From: Vibrio artabrorum
GTDB taxonomy: Bacteria; Pseudomonadota; Gammaproteobacteria; Enterobacterales; Vibrionaceae
Reading direction: 5' to 3'
NCBI RefSeq assembly: GCF_024347295.1
Contig: NZ_AP025459.1
Span: 620,001 to 684,000 of the forward strand
Length of the DNA stretch: 64,000 bases
Below, in pieces: positions 56,655-64,000 of this stretch. Within the stretch, counting starts at the first letter, position 1, and each line of letters begins with the position of its first letter. Both the position numbers and the translations under genes were made by a program. Below the pieces are notes generated by a model that saw nothing but the letters and a program-made list of their open reading frames with translations, did not search any database and was not told where the DNA came from.

Positions 56655-58016
56655 TCAGTCATACATGAGCTCTTTGGCTTTTTTACTATCAAACTCTCGC
56701 AAGAACTTACGCGCTTGATAACGCATTGGCACTATTTTCAAGGCCTGCTCAAACACAACTACCGCATAGACCCAGAAGATTGATGCATTTAGAACGAGCA
56801 CAACAAAGGCACACAGCGGTAAGGCAATAAGCCAACGAGTAATAAAGTTGATATTGAAGACAGCTGTTGTCTTACCCAACGCTCGAAGTACCTGACCATG
56901 CACTGTTGTATAGCCTTGTATTAAAGGCATCAAGATGTACAAAGGGGCGATCACCGCTAGTGCTTGATAAGTGATTGGTGAATGACCTGGGTAGATTTTG
57001 TCTATTACCAAGCTCAGGATAAAAGAGGCAAAGGCAATAATCCCAGATACCGCAATAGTGACCTTAATGCTCAAACGCACATCAGAGTCCAAAGTCTCTA
57101 GATTGTTTGAACCGATAGCCTGAGAAATCGTAATTGCCGAAGATACCGCCCACGCCAAAACAAACTGCGACAACGCAGAAAGCCAAGGCGTTATCATAAC
57201 GATAGCCGCATACGCTTCTGTGGGCAACTGCGTATACAAGAGGTTATAGGCAGCAAGACCCATCGCCAACACCATCATGTTGGCCGCAATCGGGAAGGTT
57301 TCTTTAAAGTGCAGCCTAACATTACGTGTAACACCGTCGCTAGCCTGCTTAAACGGAAGTTTAGAGGCCTTTTGGTATCGCAAGCACACCAATAAAAATA
57401 GCATTCTCAGCCCTAGTGCAATCACAGAACCTAAGGCTGCGCCCGAGATCCCAATACCCGCAAAATCCCCTAATCCGTAGATCAGATAATAAGAAACCAC
57501 AGCATTGACTGGCATGGTGAGCAAATAGCTGAGTAACGGCAGTTTGGTTTTACCCATAGCATTGAACAGGGCAATGGACACCTGAGAGATGCCGGTCAGT
57601 AGTAAGGCATATTTGATCGTAGACAGATACGCATCGATGTCCGTGTACAAATGAGTATTGTGACTGATCAGCTTGATCAGCGGCCATTTGAATACCGTTA
57701 CTAAGGCAAAGAACAACACGGCAACCGACAGGTTGATGATCATGCCAGAGAGGAAGGATTTTGATAACAAGCTCTCTTTACCAGAGCCAAAGGCGCGAGA
57801 TAATACGTTCTGCGAACCATTCGCTAATGCATTTTGAACCCCTAGCATCAATGCAACGATCGTACTCGCAATCCCCATTGCCGCCAGAGAGCCTTCTCCC
57901 AATGGCGAAATAAGCAGAGTATCAATCATCAGCATTCCCTGCATTAACAAGGCATTGATCGCAATCGGCCAAGCCATCTTGATGTTTTTCATAATGTAGG
58001 TGCTGTTCTTAAACAC
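56655..58016 (-). CDS. MATE-family efflux transporter
   Basis: A 453-residue protein with about 12 helices in two halves, the MATE layout (first half opening WPIAINALLMQGMLMIDTLLIS with the usual GEGSLAAMGIAS; second half ETFPIAANMMVLAMGLAAYNL). It exports cationic drugs or metabolites with Na+ or H+. The start is GTG at 58016 (AAAGG upstream) or ATG at 57992. It is not obviously NorM. No regulator adjoins. Confidence 0.88.
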   Translation of the reverse strand: MFKNSTYIMKNIKMAWPIAINALLMQGMLMIDTLLISPLGEGSLAAMGIASTIVALMLGVQNALANGSQNVLSRAFGSGKESLLSKSFLSGMIINLSVAVLFFALVTVFKWPLIKLISHNTHLYTDIDAYLSTIKYALLLTGISQVSIALFNAMGKTKLPLLSYLLTMPVNAVVSYYLIYGLGDFAGIGISGAALGSVIALGLRMLFLLVCLRYQKASKLPFKQASDGVTRNVRLHFKETFPIAANMMVLAMGLAAYNLLYTQLPTEAYAAIVMITPWLSALSQFVLAWAVSSAITISQAIGSNNLETLDSDVRLSIKVTIAVSGIIAFASFILSLVIDKIYPGHSPITYQALAVIAPLYILMPLIQGYTTVHGQVLRALGKTTAVFNINFITRWLIALPLCAFVVLVLNASIFWVYAVVVFEQALKIVPMRYQARKFLREFDSKKAKELMYD

Positions 58017-58240
58017 GGAATGCCTTTTTATAGGTTGCAGGGTGCGGGAGTAATAGGTTCTGTCGTAAATCTAGTTCGAGGTGTGGTAGACCAACATTAC
58101 AGATACAATTATACAGTGAGTGCCTATAATCGTTCAAAGGTAGTTTGCCCTTCAATACATATCAGCTTTTGTTCAACATCGTCCACACTTATTGTCACCT
58201 AACGTTATCAGTAATTGTGCCGCAGATTCATATCCAACCG

Positions 58241-58384
58241 CTTTTTGTTCGATTAATTCAGGAGCAAGGGGACTTAAAAGTGCCAGAGTTAGAGGTGATA
58301 CCTTTAGAACAAATTGGTGAGAAGTTGTTAGAAATGAGCCAACAACGAACACTTGGTAAAATTGTTGCTAGTGTCATTGAATAA
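58241..58384 (+). pseudogene. C-terminal remnant of an MDR-type (quinone oxidoreductase/zinc ADH) enzyme
   Basis: About 47 codons read like the tail of a medium-chain dehydrogenase: LIQEQGDLKVPELEVIPL, EQIGEKLLEMSQQ and RTLGKIVASVIE, the last two matching the usual GKIVxxV end. The N-terminal 300 residues are gone. The frame open before it (from 58145) shows no homology. It is a decayed gene, not the source of the intact enzyme at 61159, whose tail differs. Confidence 0.6.
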
Positions 58385-58530
58385 AGACACCTCAAAGTAG
58401 AGGGGGGGAGTGAAGCGGGTCACTATTGCTCGTTTTTTTGTGTATGTTTGCCTGCGATGTTGATTGAGATAGTATTTTGCTACAAAACGCGCATAATCTT
58501 GCTATACAACATTTAAAGAAGAAATGACCT

Positions 58531-58917
58531 ATGACTAGCTTTCAATATTACTTTCACCAACTGCCTTGTTTCGACTGTAAAAAAACGACAGTCAGTACGG
58601 ATCTTGGTTGGTTAACACCTGCGATGAAAGACGAGGCTATCGCACAAATCACGGCAGTGCTTGCTGAAGGTGAGGTTACCCCTGATCTTTCTGCAAACAT
58701 AGTCTGTACGAAAGAGGAAGCTCGTGAGTATTTACTGCTGAACTTCTTTGGCTATTCAGAAGAAGAGTTAGCAAGCGAAATTGAAGCCGATGATGAGAAA
58801 GAAGTCGCGGATGAAATTGCAGAGCTACTCGAAGAAGGTAAAGAGACTATCGTCTTCGAACATGAAATTGCGCTTCAGTGCTGTGCAGATTGTGATGTTG
58901 AAGTCGAGTCAAACTAA
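58531..58917 (+). CDS. Small acidic protein with CxxC motifs at both ends
   Basis: A 128-residue soluble protein. A CxxC lies near the N terminus (CFDCKK) and another at the C terminus (CCADC); together they could hold one zinc. Between them is an acidic helical middle (YSEEELASEIEADDEKEVAD). No known family. AAGAAGAAATG precedes the ATG, and a strong terminator follows. Function unknown. Confidence 0.7.
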   Translation: MTSFQYYFHQLPCFDCKKTTVSTDLGWLTPAMKDEAIAQITAVLAEGEVTPDLSANIVCTKEEAREYLLLNFFGYSEEELASEIEADDEKEVADEIAELLEEGKETIVFEHEIALQCCADCDVEVESN

Positions 58918-58971
58918 GTATTCATGTTAAATAGACCGGTTCATTAACACAGTGTGATGTCCCATCTCTTT

Positions 58972-59009
58972 AAAGCGTTAGCGGATTAATCTTCGCTAAC
59001 GCTTTTTTG
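58972..59009 (+). terminator. Terminator after the CxxC gene
   Basis: AAAGCGTTAGCG / CGCTAACGCTTT, a 12-bp stem with a ten-base loop, then T. Confidence 0.9.
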
Positions 59010-59076
59010 TTTTTGGATTCTAAATTCCAGCATTTAAGAAAAATGAGTGTATTAAAAGGAACATCAGCCTAAGTTT

Positions 59077-60000
59077 TTAGTTATCTATTATGCCTTGAGC
59101 ACTCAGTTGATAAAGGATCTCTGCGGTTTTCTCTCGGAACAGATCTCTCAATAAACGAACAGTAGGCGTGATGGATTGACGACTTGGACACACTAACCAC
59201 AGCTCGGTAGGTGTTGGCTCAAATTCAGGCATAACTTTAACTACTTCACCAGAAAGCAGATGACGTGACATGTCTAAACAAGATTTTATTGCTACTCCTT
59301 TACCTGCGATACACCAGCGTCTGACAAGGTCAGCGTCGTTCGAAGCGCGATTTCCTTTTAGTTTCACTTTATGATCTTGAGTACCATCGTTAAACACCCA
59401 CTCGTCTTGCAGCATGTCCTGGAGTTGATAAAGCAGACCATTGTGCAGTGCTAAGTCACTCGGGTGGTTTAGGGTACCGAATTCAGCCAGGTACTCAGGG
59501 GCAGCGCACAGTATTCTCGGCACATCACATATCTTGAAACCATACATGTTGGCCTCATTTGGCGAGCCGTAACGCAGCGCCATATCAACAGAGTCTCGAT
59601 AAAAATCGATATTGCTATCACTGATACTGGTGCGGAGTGATGCGTTAGGGTAGTCAAGCAAGAATTCATCAAGCCAAGGTGTGATTAAGTTTCGTCCTAG
59701 ATCCGATGAGAGTGCAATGCGGATTTCACCATCAACAATACCCAACTCCTCTCGTATATTGAGTTTGGCTTGGTCTAACACTTTTAATGCTTTTTCACAT
59801 TCAGGTAGATAACGTTCGCCGGCTGGAGAGAGCCTTAGATGACGAGTGGTTCTTACAAACAGTTCAGAGCCTAACGCGGCCTCAACACGTTTTACTGCGG
59901 CGCTCGCAGTGGCTGATCGCATATCGAGGTTAGTGGCCGCTGCGGTGATACTGCGAAACTCCGCAACCTTTAAAATGACCTGTAAGTCTTCAAGAAGCAT
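59077..60000 (-). CDS. LysR-family regulator divergent from the OpuAC-like gene
   Basis: A 307-residue LysR-type regulator; helix-turn-helix at ~17-36 (ITAAATNLDMRSATASAAVK), then an effector domain with LRLSPAGERYLPECEKAL. Its promoter gap is shared with the gene at 60218, and a good T-N11-A dyad lies at 60122-60136. It likely controls that gene. Confidence 0.87.
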   Translation of the reverse strand: MLLEDLQVILKVAEFRSITAAATNLDMRSATASAAVKRVEAALGSELFVRTTRHLRLSPAGERYLPECEKALKVLDQAKLNIREELGIVDGEIRIALSSDLGRNLITPWLDEFLLDYPNASLRTSISDSNIDFYRDSVDMALRYGSPNEANMYGFKICDVPRILCAAPEYLAEFGTLNHPSDLALHNGLLYQLQDMLQDEWVFNDGTQDHKVKLKGNRASNDADLVRRWCIAGKGVAIKSCLDMSRHLLSGEVVKVMPEFEPTPTELWLVCPSRQSITPTVRLLRDLFREKTAEILYQLSAQGIIDN

Positions 60001-60121
60001 ATTATCTACCTATGTTTGATCATGTTCTAAATCGTGTAGTGAAATACCGCTTAATCACAGAGCGCGTTACCTTATTTTACCCCTTTTAAGCCAACCTAGA
60101 TCTATCATTATCAAAAATAAT

Positions 60122-60136
60122 TTGAAAATAATTCAA
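60122..60136. promoter_or_regulatory. Candidate LysR-type operator
   Basis: A perfect TTGAA-AATAA-TTCAA inverted repeat, containing a T-N11-A core, lies in the gap between the two divergent genes. Confidence 0.5.
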
Positions 60137-60217
60137 TTATTAGGCTGTTTTTCTTCCGTTTATTGCGATGTATTATCGGTTGCAAGATAACAAGGTGGAC
60201 AAAAACGGGATAACAAC

Positions 60218-61003
60218 GTGGCTAAGAAAATCACAATCGGTGTAACAGATTTGTCGTTCCACCGTACGACGGCATCATTGGTCACCAATATGTTGGAAGC
60301 GATGGGGTTCGAGGTTGAGCGCATTTTCTCGCCTCATCAGGATAACTTTGAAAAATTAAAATCAGGTCAAGTGGATATGCTTTCTTCTGCTTGGCTTCCA
60401 TCAAGTCATGGTATTTACAAAGCTGACGTTGAGGAAGTTGAGCCGTTGGTAGAACTTGGACTTCATTATGAACCTTATGCGCTGTGGGGGGTACCTAACT
60501 ATGTGCCCCAAGAAGCGATTTCTGAAGTGGCCGATCTTTTAAAACCTGAAGTTGTAGCGAAAATGAATGCTCAAATTCAGGGGATCAATCCCGGTGCAGG
60601 TATTACACGATTCTCTATCGAGATGATGAAAGAGTATGGACTGAGTGACGCCGGTTATGAATTTTTCACGGGTACTGAAGATGATTGTTTTCGTGCTTTT
60701 GAAGATGCAGTCGCCAAGCAAGAGTGGGTTGTAGTGCCACTTTGGAAACCTCAGTTTTTACACTATCGCTATGATATCAGGGAAATCAAGGATCCAAAGG
60801 GTTTGCTTGGCATCGTGGATAGAGCGGTCCTTCTTTTAAGAGAGGACAAGAAGAAATTGTTCACAGAAGAGCAACTCCAGACGCTGGACTCACTTCGATT
60901 CTCGAACGACATTATTGCTGAGCTAGACTACAAAGTTTGCCGTGAAGGTAAGCCACAAGATGAAGTGACGCGCAATTGGTTGATCGAGAAAGGCTTACTT
61001 TAA
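60218..61003 (+). CDS. OpuAC/ProX-type binding protein without signal peptide
   Basis: A 261-residue protein built like a glycine-betaine/choline substrate-binding protein (opening KITIGVTDLSFHRTTASLVT; QVDMLSSAWLPSSHGIY; NPGAGITRFSIEMM; VVPLWKPQFLHY, where tryptophans would cage a quaternary amine). Unlike normal members, it has no signal peptide or lipobox: the N terminus is MAKK followed directly by the first beta strand. No ABC permease or ATPase adjoins. It would stay in the cytoplasm and may sense, store or chaperone its ligand. GTG start at 60218. Divergent LysR gene upstream. Confidence 0.78.
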   Translation: MAKKITIGVTDLSFHRTTASLVTNMLEAMGFEVERIFSPHQDNFEKLKSGQVDMLSSAWLPSSHGIYKADVEEVEPLVELGLHYEPYALWGVPNYVPQEAISEVADLLKPEVVAKMNAQIQGINPGAGITRFSIEMMKEYGLSDAGYEFFTGTEDDCFRAFEDAVAKQEWVVVPLWKPQFLHYRYDIREIKDPKGLLGIVDRAVLLLREDKKKLFTEEQLQTLDSLRFSNDIIAELDYKVCREGKPQDEVTRNWLIEKGLL

Positions 61004-61158
61004 CCGTGATGTCATGGGCTATATGACCCACTTTTGTGTCACCAGAACGCGACAGCATCATTCACAAATTATTAATTGCTAACGATTAAAATATTGGGGC
61101 GTGTATCTAGAGTGAGAAATCTCTGAGATTCACGTTTCGAATTTATGGAGAAAAAACC

Positions 61159-62184
61159 ATGTCACTACCATCAAAAATGAAAGCTATCGGCTTTACTCAG
61201 TCATTTGCTATTACTGAACAAGAGAGTTTGTTTGAGTTTGAAACCCATCTACCAGAACTCAAAGAGCAGGATCTACTTGTTAAAGTAAGCGCGACTTCTA
61301 TTAACCCGGCGGACGCAAAAATTCGTATTCGTAATGCCAAAGACAAAACGCTTGAACAGCCAAAAGTACTGGGTTACGACGCTGTGGGTGAAGTGGTCGG
61401 TAAGGGTAGCGATGTTGAAGGCTTTGAAGTGGGTGACCGTGTGTACTATGCGGGCGATGTAACACGTATGGGTGCAAATGCAGAATACCAAGCAGTCGAC
61501 TATCGTATCACAGCTAAAGCGCCTAAGAGCCTTTCTGATGAAGCGGCGGCTGTTATGCCACTGGCAACACTTACGGCTTGGGAAGCGTTGTTTGACCGTC
61601 TCCGTATTCGCCCAGAAGAGAAAAAGTCGATATTAATTATCGGTGGTGCTGGTGGCGTGGGTTCAGTTGCCATTCAATTAGCAAAACAATTGACCAATCT
61701 TAAAGTGATTGCGACCGCTTCAAGACCCGAAACTGAACAATGGGTGAAAGATATGGGAGCTGACCATGTTGTCAATCACCGTCGTTTGGTTGAGTCTGTG
61801 CGAGAGCAAGGCATTCAGCATGTTGATTACATCTTCAATGTCGCGGATACCAAAGGGCATTGGGACGCGATGGTAGAGTTGATCGCACCACAAGGTATGA
61901 TTAGCTCAATTGTTGAGTTCGACGACGGTATCAATTTATCTGCATTACAAGGTAAATCGGTAGGCTTTATTTGGGAACTGATGTTCACGCGTTCATTGTT
62001 TAATACTGAAGATATCCAGAAGCAGCAACATATTCTTTTCCAAGCCGCTAATTTGATCGATTCGGGTCGTATTCAATCGACACTGACTTCAACGTTGCAT
62101 GGTTTTAGTGCTGAAACATTGAAAGAAGCGCATCAACGTATAGAAAGTAGTGCATCAATTGGTAAGACAGCCATCAAATATTGA
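61159..62184 (+). CDS. MDR-superfamily quinone oxidoreductase-like enzyme
   Basis: A 341-residue NADPH-dependent oxidoreductase of the zinc-ADH family. GroES-like N-terminal half (VKVSATSINPADAKIRIRN; GYDAVGEVVGKGSDVEGF), then a Rossmann fold with GGAGGVGSVAIQLAK (~167-181). Structural-zinc cysteines are not seen, so the quinone reductase branch is likely. Substrate unknown. GGAGAAAAAACC precedes the ATG. It is intact, unlike the remnant at 58241. Confidence 0.87.
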   Translation: MSLPSKMKAIGFTQSFAITEQESLFEFETHLPELKEQDLLVKVSATSINPADAKIRIRNAKDKTLEQPKVLGYDAVGEVVGKGSDVEGFEVGDRVYYAGDVTRMGANAEYQAVDYRITAKAPKSLSDEAAAVMPLATLTAWEALFDRLRIRPEEKKSILIIGGAGGVGSVAIQLAKQLTNLKVIATASRPETEQWVKDMGADHVVNHRRLVESVREQGIQHVDYIFNVADTKGHWDAMVELIAPQGMISSIVEFDDGINLSALQGKSVGFIWELMFTRSLFNTEDIQKQQHILFQAANLIDSGRIQSTLTSTLHGFSAETLKEAHQRIESSASIGKTAIKY

Positions 62185-62534
62185 TGGTTATAAATATTAA
62201 TAGCTATTAGATTGAATCGTTGACGATTTGAAGCAAATAAGCCCCTGAAATCAATCGTAAGTCGAAAGATATCAGGGGCTTTTGTTTGTATTCCGATTCA
62301 ATAAGACGTGTCCCTGTATTGCGATCACTGATTTGAACTAGAGGCTTCCATGCTTAAAGGGTTGGGGGTGACAAGGCGTTAATCATAATTAATTCCCGAG
62401 ATAGCTGAACCGTTGTTTGAAGTGAAATTGTTCGAAAACAATCGGTATCTGGCCACTTTGTTGTTACTTATTTTTTATTCTCATGTATGATGTGCGGCCA
62501 TAATTGTATGACAAATGTATAGTTCTGTTCCCGC
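62185..62534. other. Gap with a terminator, no gene
   Basis: Contains the terminator at 62239-62284 and the promoter region of the DMT gene. Nothing else recognised. Confidence 0.45.
62239..62284 (+). terminator. Terminator of the MDR-type gene
   Basis: AAGCCCCTGA / TCAGGGGCTT stem with a 23-base loop, then TTTGTTTG. Confidence 0.8.
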
Positions 62535-63428
62535 ATGAATAAAGCCACTAACCACGCCATTTTTCTTTTGGTCTTCGCAAATCTACTTGCGTCTTTTTCC
62601 GATGTCTCATTAAAAGTATTGAATGGTGAAGTTCCGACATTCCAGTATGTGTTTATCCGTCAACTAATGAGCGTGATATTACTGCTCCCTTTTTGGTTGA
62701 AACTCCCCAAGGAAACACGCATGCAAGGTGGTTGTCGCATTAACTTTTTACGAGCCCAATTTATCTTAGTGGGAAGCGGTTGCGCGATGATTGCTATCAC
62801 ACATCTGACGTTAGCGACGGCCAATGCGATGTTCTATGTTGGGCCAATACTCATGCTTCCATTATCGATCGTGTTGTTGAAGGAAAGACCGACATCCTCA
62901 AAAGTGATAGCGACACTGATTGGTTTCGTGGGGGTATTAATTGTGTTACGTCCGGAGCAATTTCATTGGGCGGCCATCGCTGGCTTGGGCAGTGCACTCG
63001 CGATGGGCGTCGGAAATATTTTGATTAAACGACTAAACGCAGAGCAACATATTATCTCGACTCTGTTTTGGACAAGCATTATGACTTTACCACTTGCGTT
63101 GATATTTGCCCTTCCAACATGGTCAGTGATTGAATGGCGTCATGTTGGGTGGATCATGGCAATCAACCTGTTTGTTCTTGGGTACCATGCGCTTGTGGTC
63201 GTGGCATATAAAAAAGCACCGGCCAACCAAATTGCGCTCGCAGAGTATTCAGGATTGGTGTTTGTGACGTTATTTGGCGTGATGTGGTTTGACGAAATTC
63301 CAGATATTCTGACGTTGATTGGGATCAGTCTCATCGTTATTCCGATGATGCCAATCAAATGGCACAAGTGTTTTAGTTTGAGAGGGCGAGCGGCTCTTGA
63401 TGCTGAGTTGAATCAGCCGAAGCCATAA
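62535..63428 (+). CDS. DMT-superfamily EamA transporter
   Basis: A 297-residue protein, ten helices in two EamA repeats (LLVFANLLASFSDVSLKVLN, later ALAMGVGNILIKRLN and VALAEYS-like segments). An exporter of unknown metabolite. It has a weak ribosome-binding site. Not closely related in wording to the DMT protein at 9722. Terminator at 63481. Confidence 0.85.
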   Translation: MNKATNHAIFLLVFANLLASFSDVSLKVLNGEVPTFQYVFIRQLMSVILLLPFWLKLPKETRMQGGCRINFLRAQFILVGSGCAMIAITHLTLATANAMFYVGPILMLPLSIVLLKERPTSSKVIATLIGFVGVLIVLRPEQFHWAAIAGLGSALAMGVGNILIKRLNAEQHIISTLFWTSIMTLPLALIFALPTWSVIEWRHVGWIMAINLFVLGYHALVVVAYKKAPANQIALAEYSGLVFVTLFGVMWFDEIPDILTLIGISLIVIPMMPIKWHKCFSLRGRAALDAELNQPKP

Positions 63429-63851
63429 TGCTGGGCTTTTTAATCACAGCATAGTGTGACTAAACGATAAATACATAACCGAAAAGCGAGTCCAAGTGGC
63501 TCGTTTTTTTGTCTTTGAGTTTGACTAAAAATCCGTTTACCCACCTTAAATGACCTCGATATTCATTAGACTTTTTTCAACAAGGCTTATCGTTAAAGCA
63601 TGATCAAGTTGGTTCTATTGATATTTAGTGTTGTTGGATCTTTGCTTAAAGGTTGCCTCTTAATAAGTGAGTTATCCAGGAAGTCACATTGGGGCTCGTC
63701 GTCTAAACTTAAGCTTGTATGCCGTTAAAGTAGACCCATTTGGGCGAGAAAAATGTTCTCCAAATCAATATAAATTATTGCTTTATTTCAACTTAATTTG
63801 AGAAAGTCGGATACGCAACATTGTTTACGAGAATACTTTAGGGAGAGAAGA
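63429..63851. other. Gap before the VOC gene
   Basis: Holds the duplicated terminator (63481-63512); the rest is AT-rich promoter-like DNA without a recognised signal. Confidence 0.45.
63481..63512 (+). terminator. Terminator after the DMT gene (copy 2 of the 32-base unit)
   Basis: Same as 56242-56273 except for one C to T change in the left arm, which leaves a weaker stem (G-T pair), then seven T. Confidence 0.8.
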
Positions 63852-64000
63852 ATGATCCAACTTGAACATGTAAATTTAGTGGTAAAAGACATTCCTGAAA
63901 TGTTGGTTTTCTATAAAGCGGCATTTCCTCATTGGTATGTCCGTGATGAGGGAAAAGGAGAGTGGTCAGGTAAGCCACGTCACTGGTTGCATTTTGGTGA
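63852..64000 (+). CDS. VOC (glyoxalase/bleomycin-resistance) family protein, cut by window edge
   Basis: The first 49 codons of a gene starting MIQLEHVNLVVKDIPEMLVF, with the beta-alpha-beta opening and metal-site histidine (EHVNLVV) typical of the VOC superfamily. GGGAGAGAAGA precedes the ATG. The function depends on the missing part: it might be a dioxygenase, a lyase or a resistance protein. Confidence 0.75.
   Translation, partial: MIQLEHVNLVVKDIPEMLVFYKAAFPHWYVRDEGKGEWSGKPRHWLHFG

Noticed and set aside
1..64000. CRISPR array, tRNA, rRNA or complete prophage
   Set aside because: No regularly spaced repeats, cloverleaf or rRNA-like stretches, or phage structural genes were seen on reading through.

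Overview
The window looks like part of the second, accessory-rich chromosome of a marine Vibrio. Protein content, moderate GC, strong intrinsic terminators and several gene neighbours fit the genus: an M23 endopeptidase next to a GGDEF/EAL protein, PstS, RNase II close to a DeaD-type helicase, and a second acetate kinase. I recall several of these from Vibrio cholerae chromosome II, but that is memory and was not searched. A Splendidus-clade species is a guess. I found no rRNA, tRNA, CRISPR array, prophage or complete insertion sequence.

Layout. 1-5.8 kb: a truncated YjiH-type membrane protein, a DUF1275 protein, a membrane-anchored unknown, a LysM/M23 peptidoglycan endopeptidase and a c-di-GMP protein with a degenerate GGDEF motif. 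5.9-12.4 kb: a LysR/Bcr-CflA efflux pair, small Vibrio proteins, a fused thioredoxin-like/glutaredoxin protein, a DMT transporter and a porin. 12.6-15.3 kb: an MscS channel and an enlarged RecX-like protein. 15.4-19.2 kb: an opine-type locus with a YfcC-family carrier, an octopine/nopaline dehydrogenase family enzyme and an OccR/NocR-like LysR regulator. 19.3-19.8 kb: an IS3-family remnant with imperfect repeats. 20-30 kb: an M3 peptidase, an aldo/keto reductase, DbpA, a DUF6279 lipoprotein, a DEDDh exonuclease with a PPC-domain protein, a RhlE-like helicase, a MITE-like element and BluB. 30.4-42 kb: an SgrR-like regulator, a secreted lipoprotein, a flavoprotein, 7Fe ferredoxin, a SpoU methyltransferase, a Tas-like reductase, PepT, a second MscS protein and dCMP deaminase. 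42.4-46.7 kb: an RND efflux pair. 47-52 kb: a MaoC-like hydratase, PstS with a good Pho box, a DUF3024-like protein, an AraC regulator and RNase II. 52.6-64 kb: DeaD with an RGG-rich tail, AckA, a MATE pump, a degraded oxidoreductase tail, a CxxC protein, a LysR regulator divergent from a signal-less OpuAC/ProX-like protein, a quinone-oxidoreductase-like enzyme, a DMT transporter and the start of a VOC protein.

How the genes work together. Most genes are single units closed by their own terminator. The likely operons are opine dehydrogenase-YfcC, PPC protein-exonuclease, and the RND adaptor-pump pair. Three DEAD-box helicases plus RNase II make RNA remodelling and decay a recurring theme. Transport and efflux (MFS, MATE, RND, two DMT, YfcC, porin) is the other.

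The best candidates for something new are the opine-type locus, the orphan cytoplasmic binding protein and its divergent LysR gene, and four short genes or candidates of 44-57 codons. Three of those four have convincing ribosome-binding sites.
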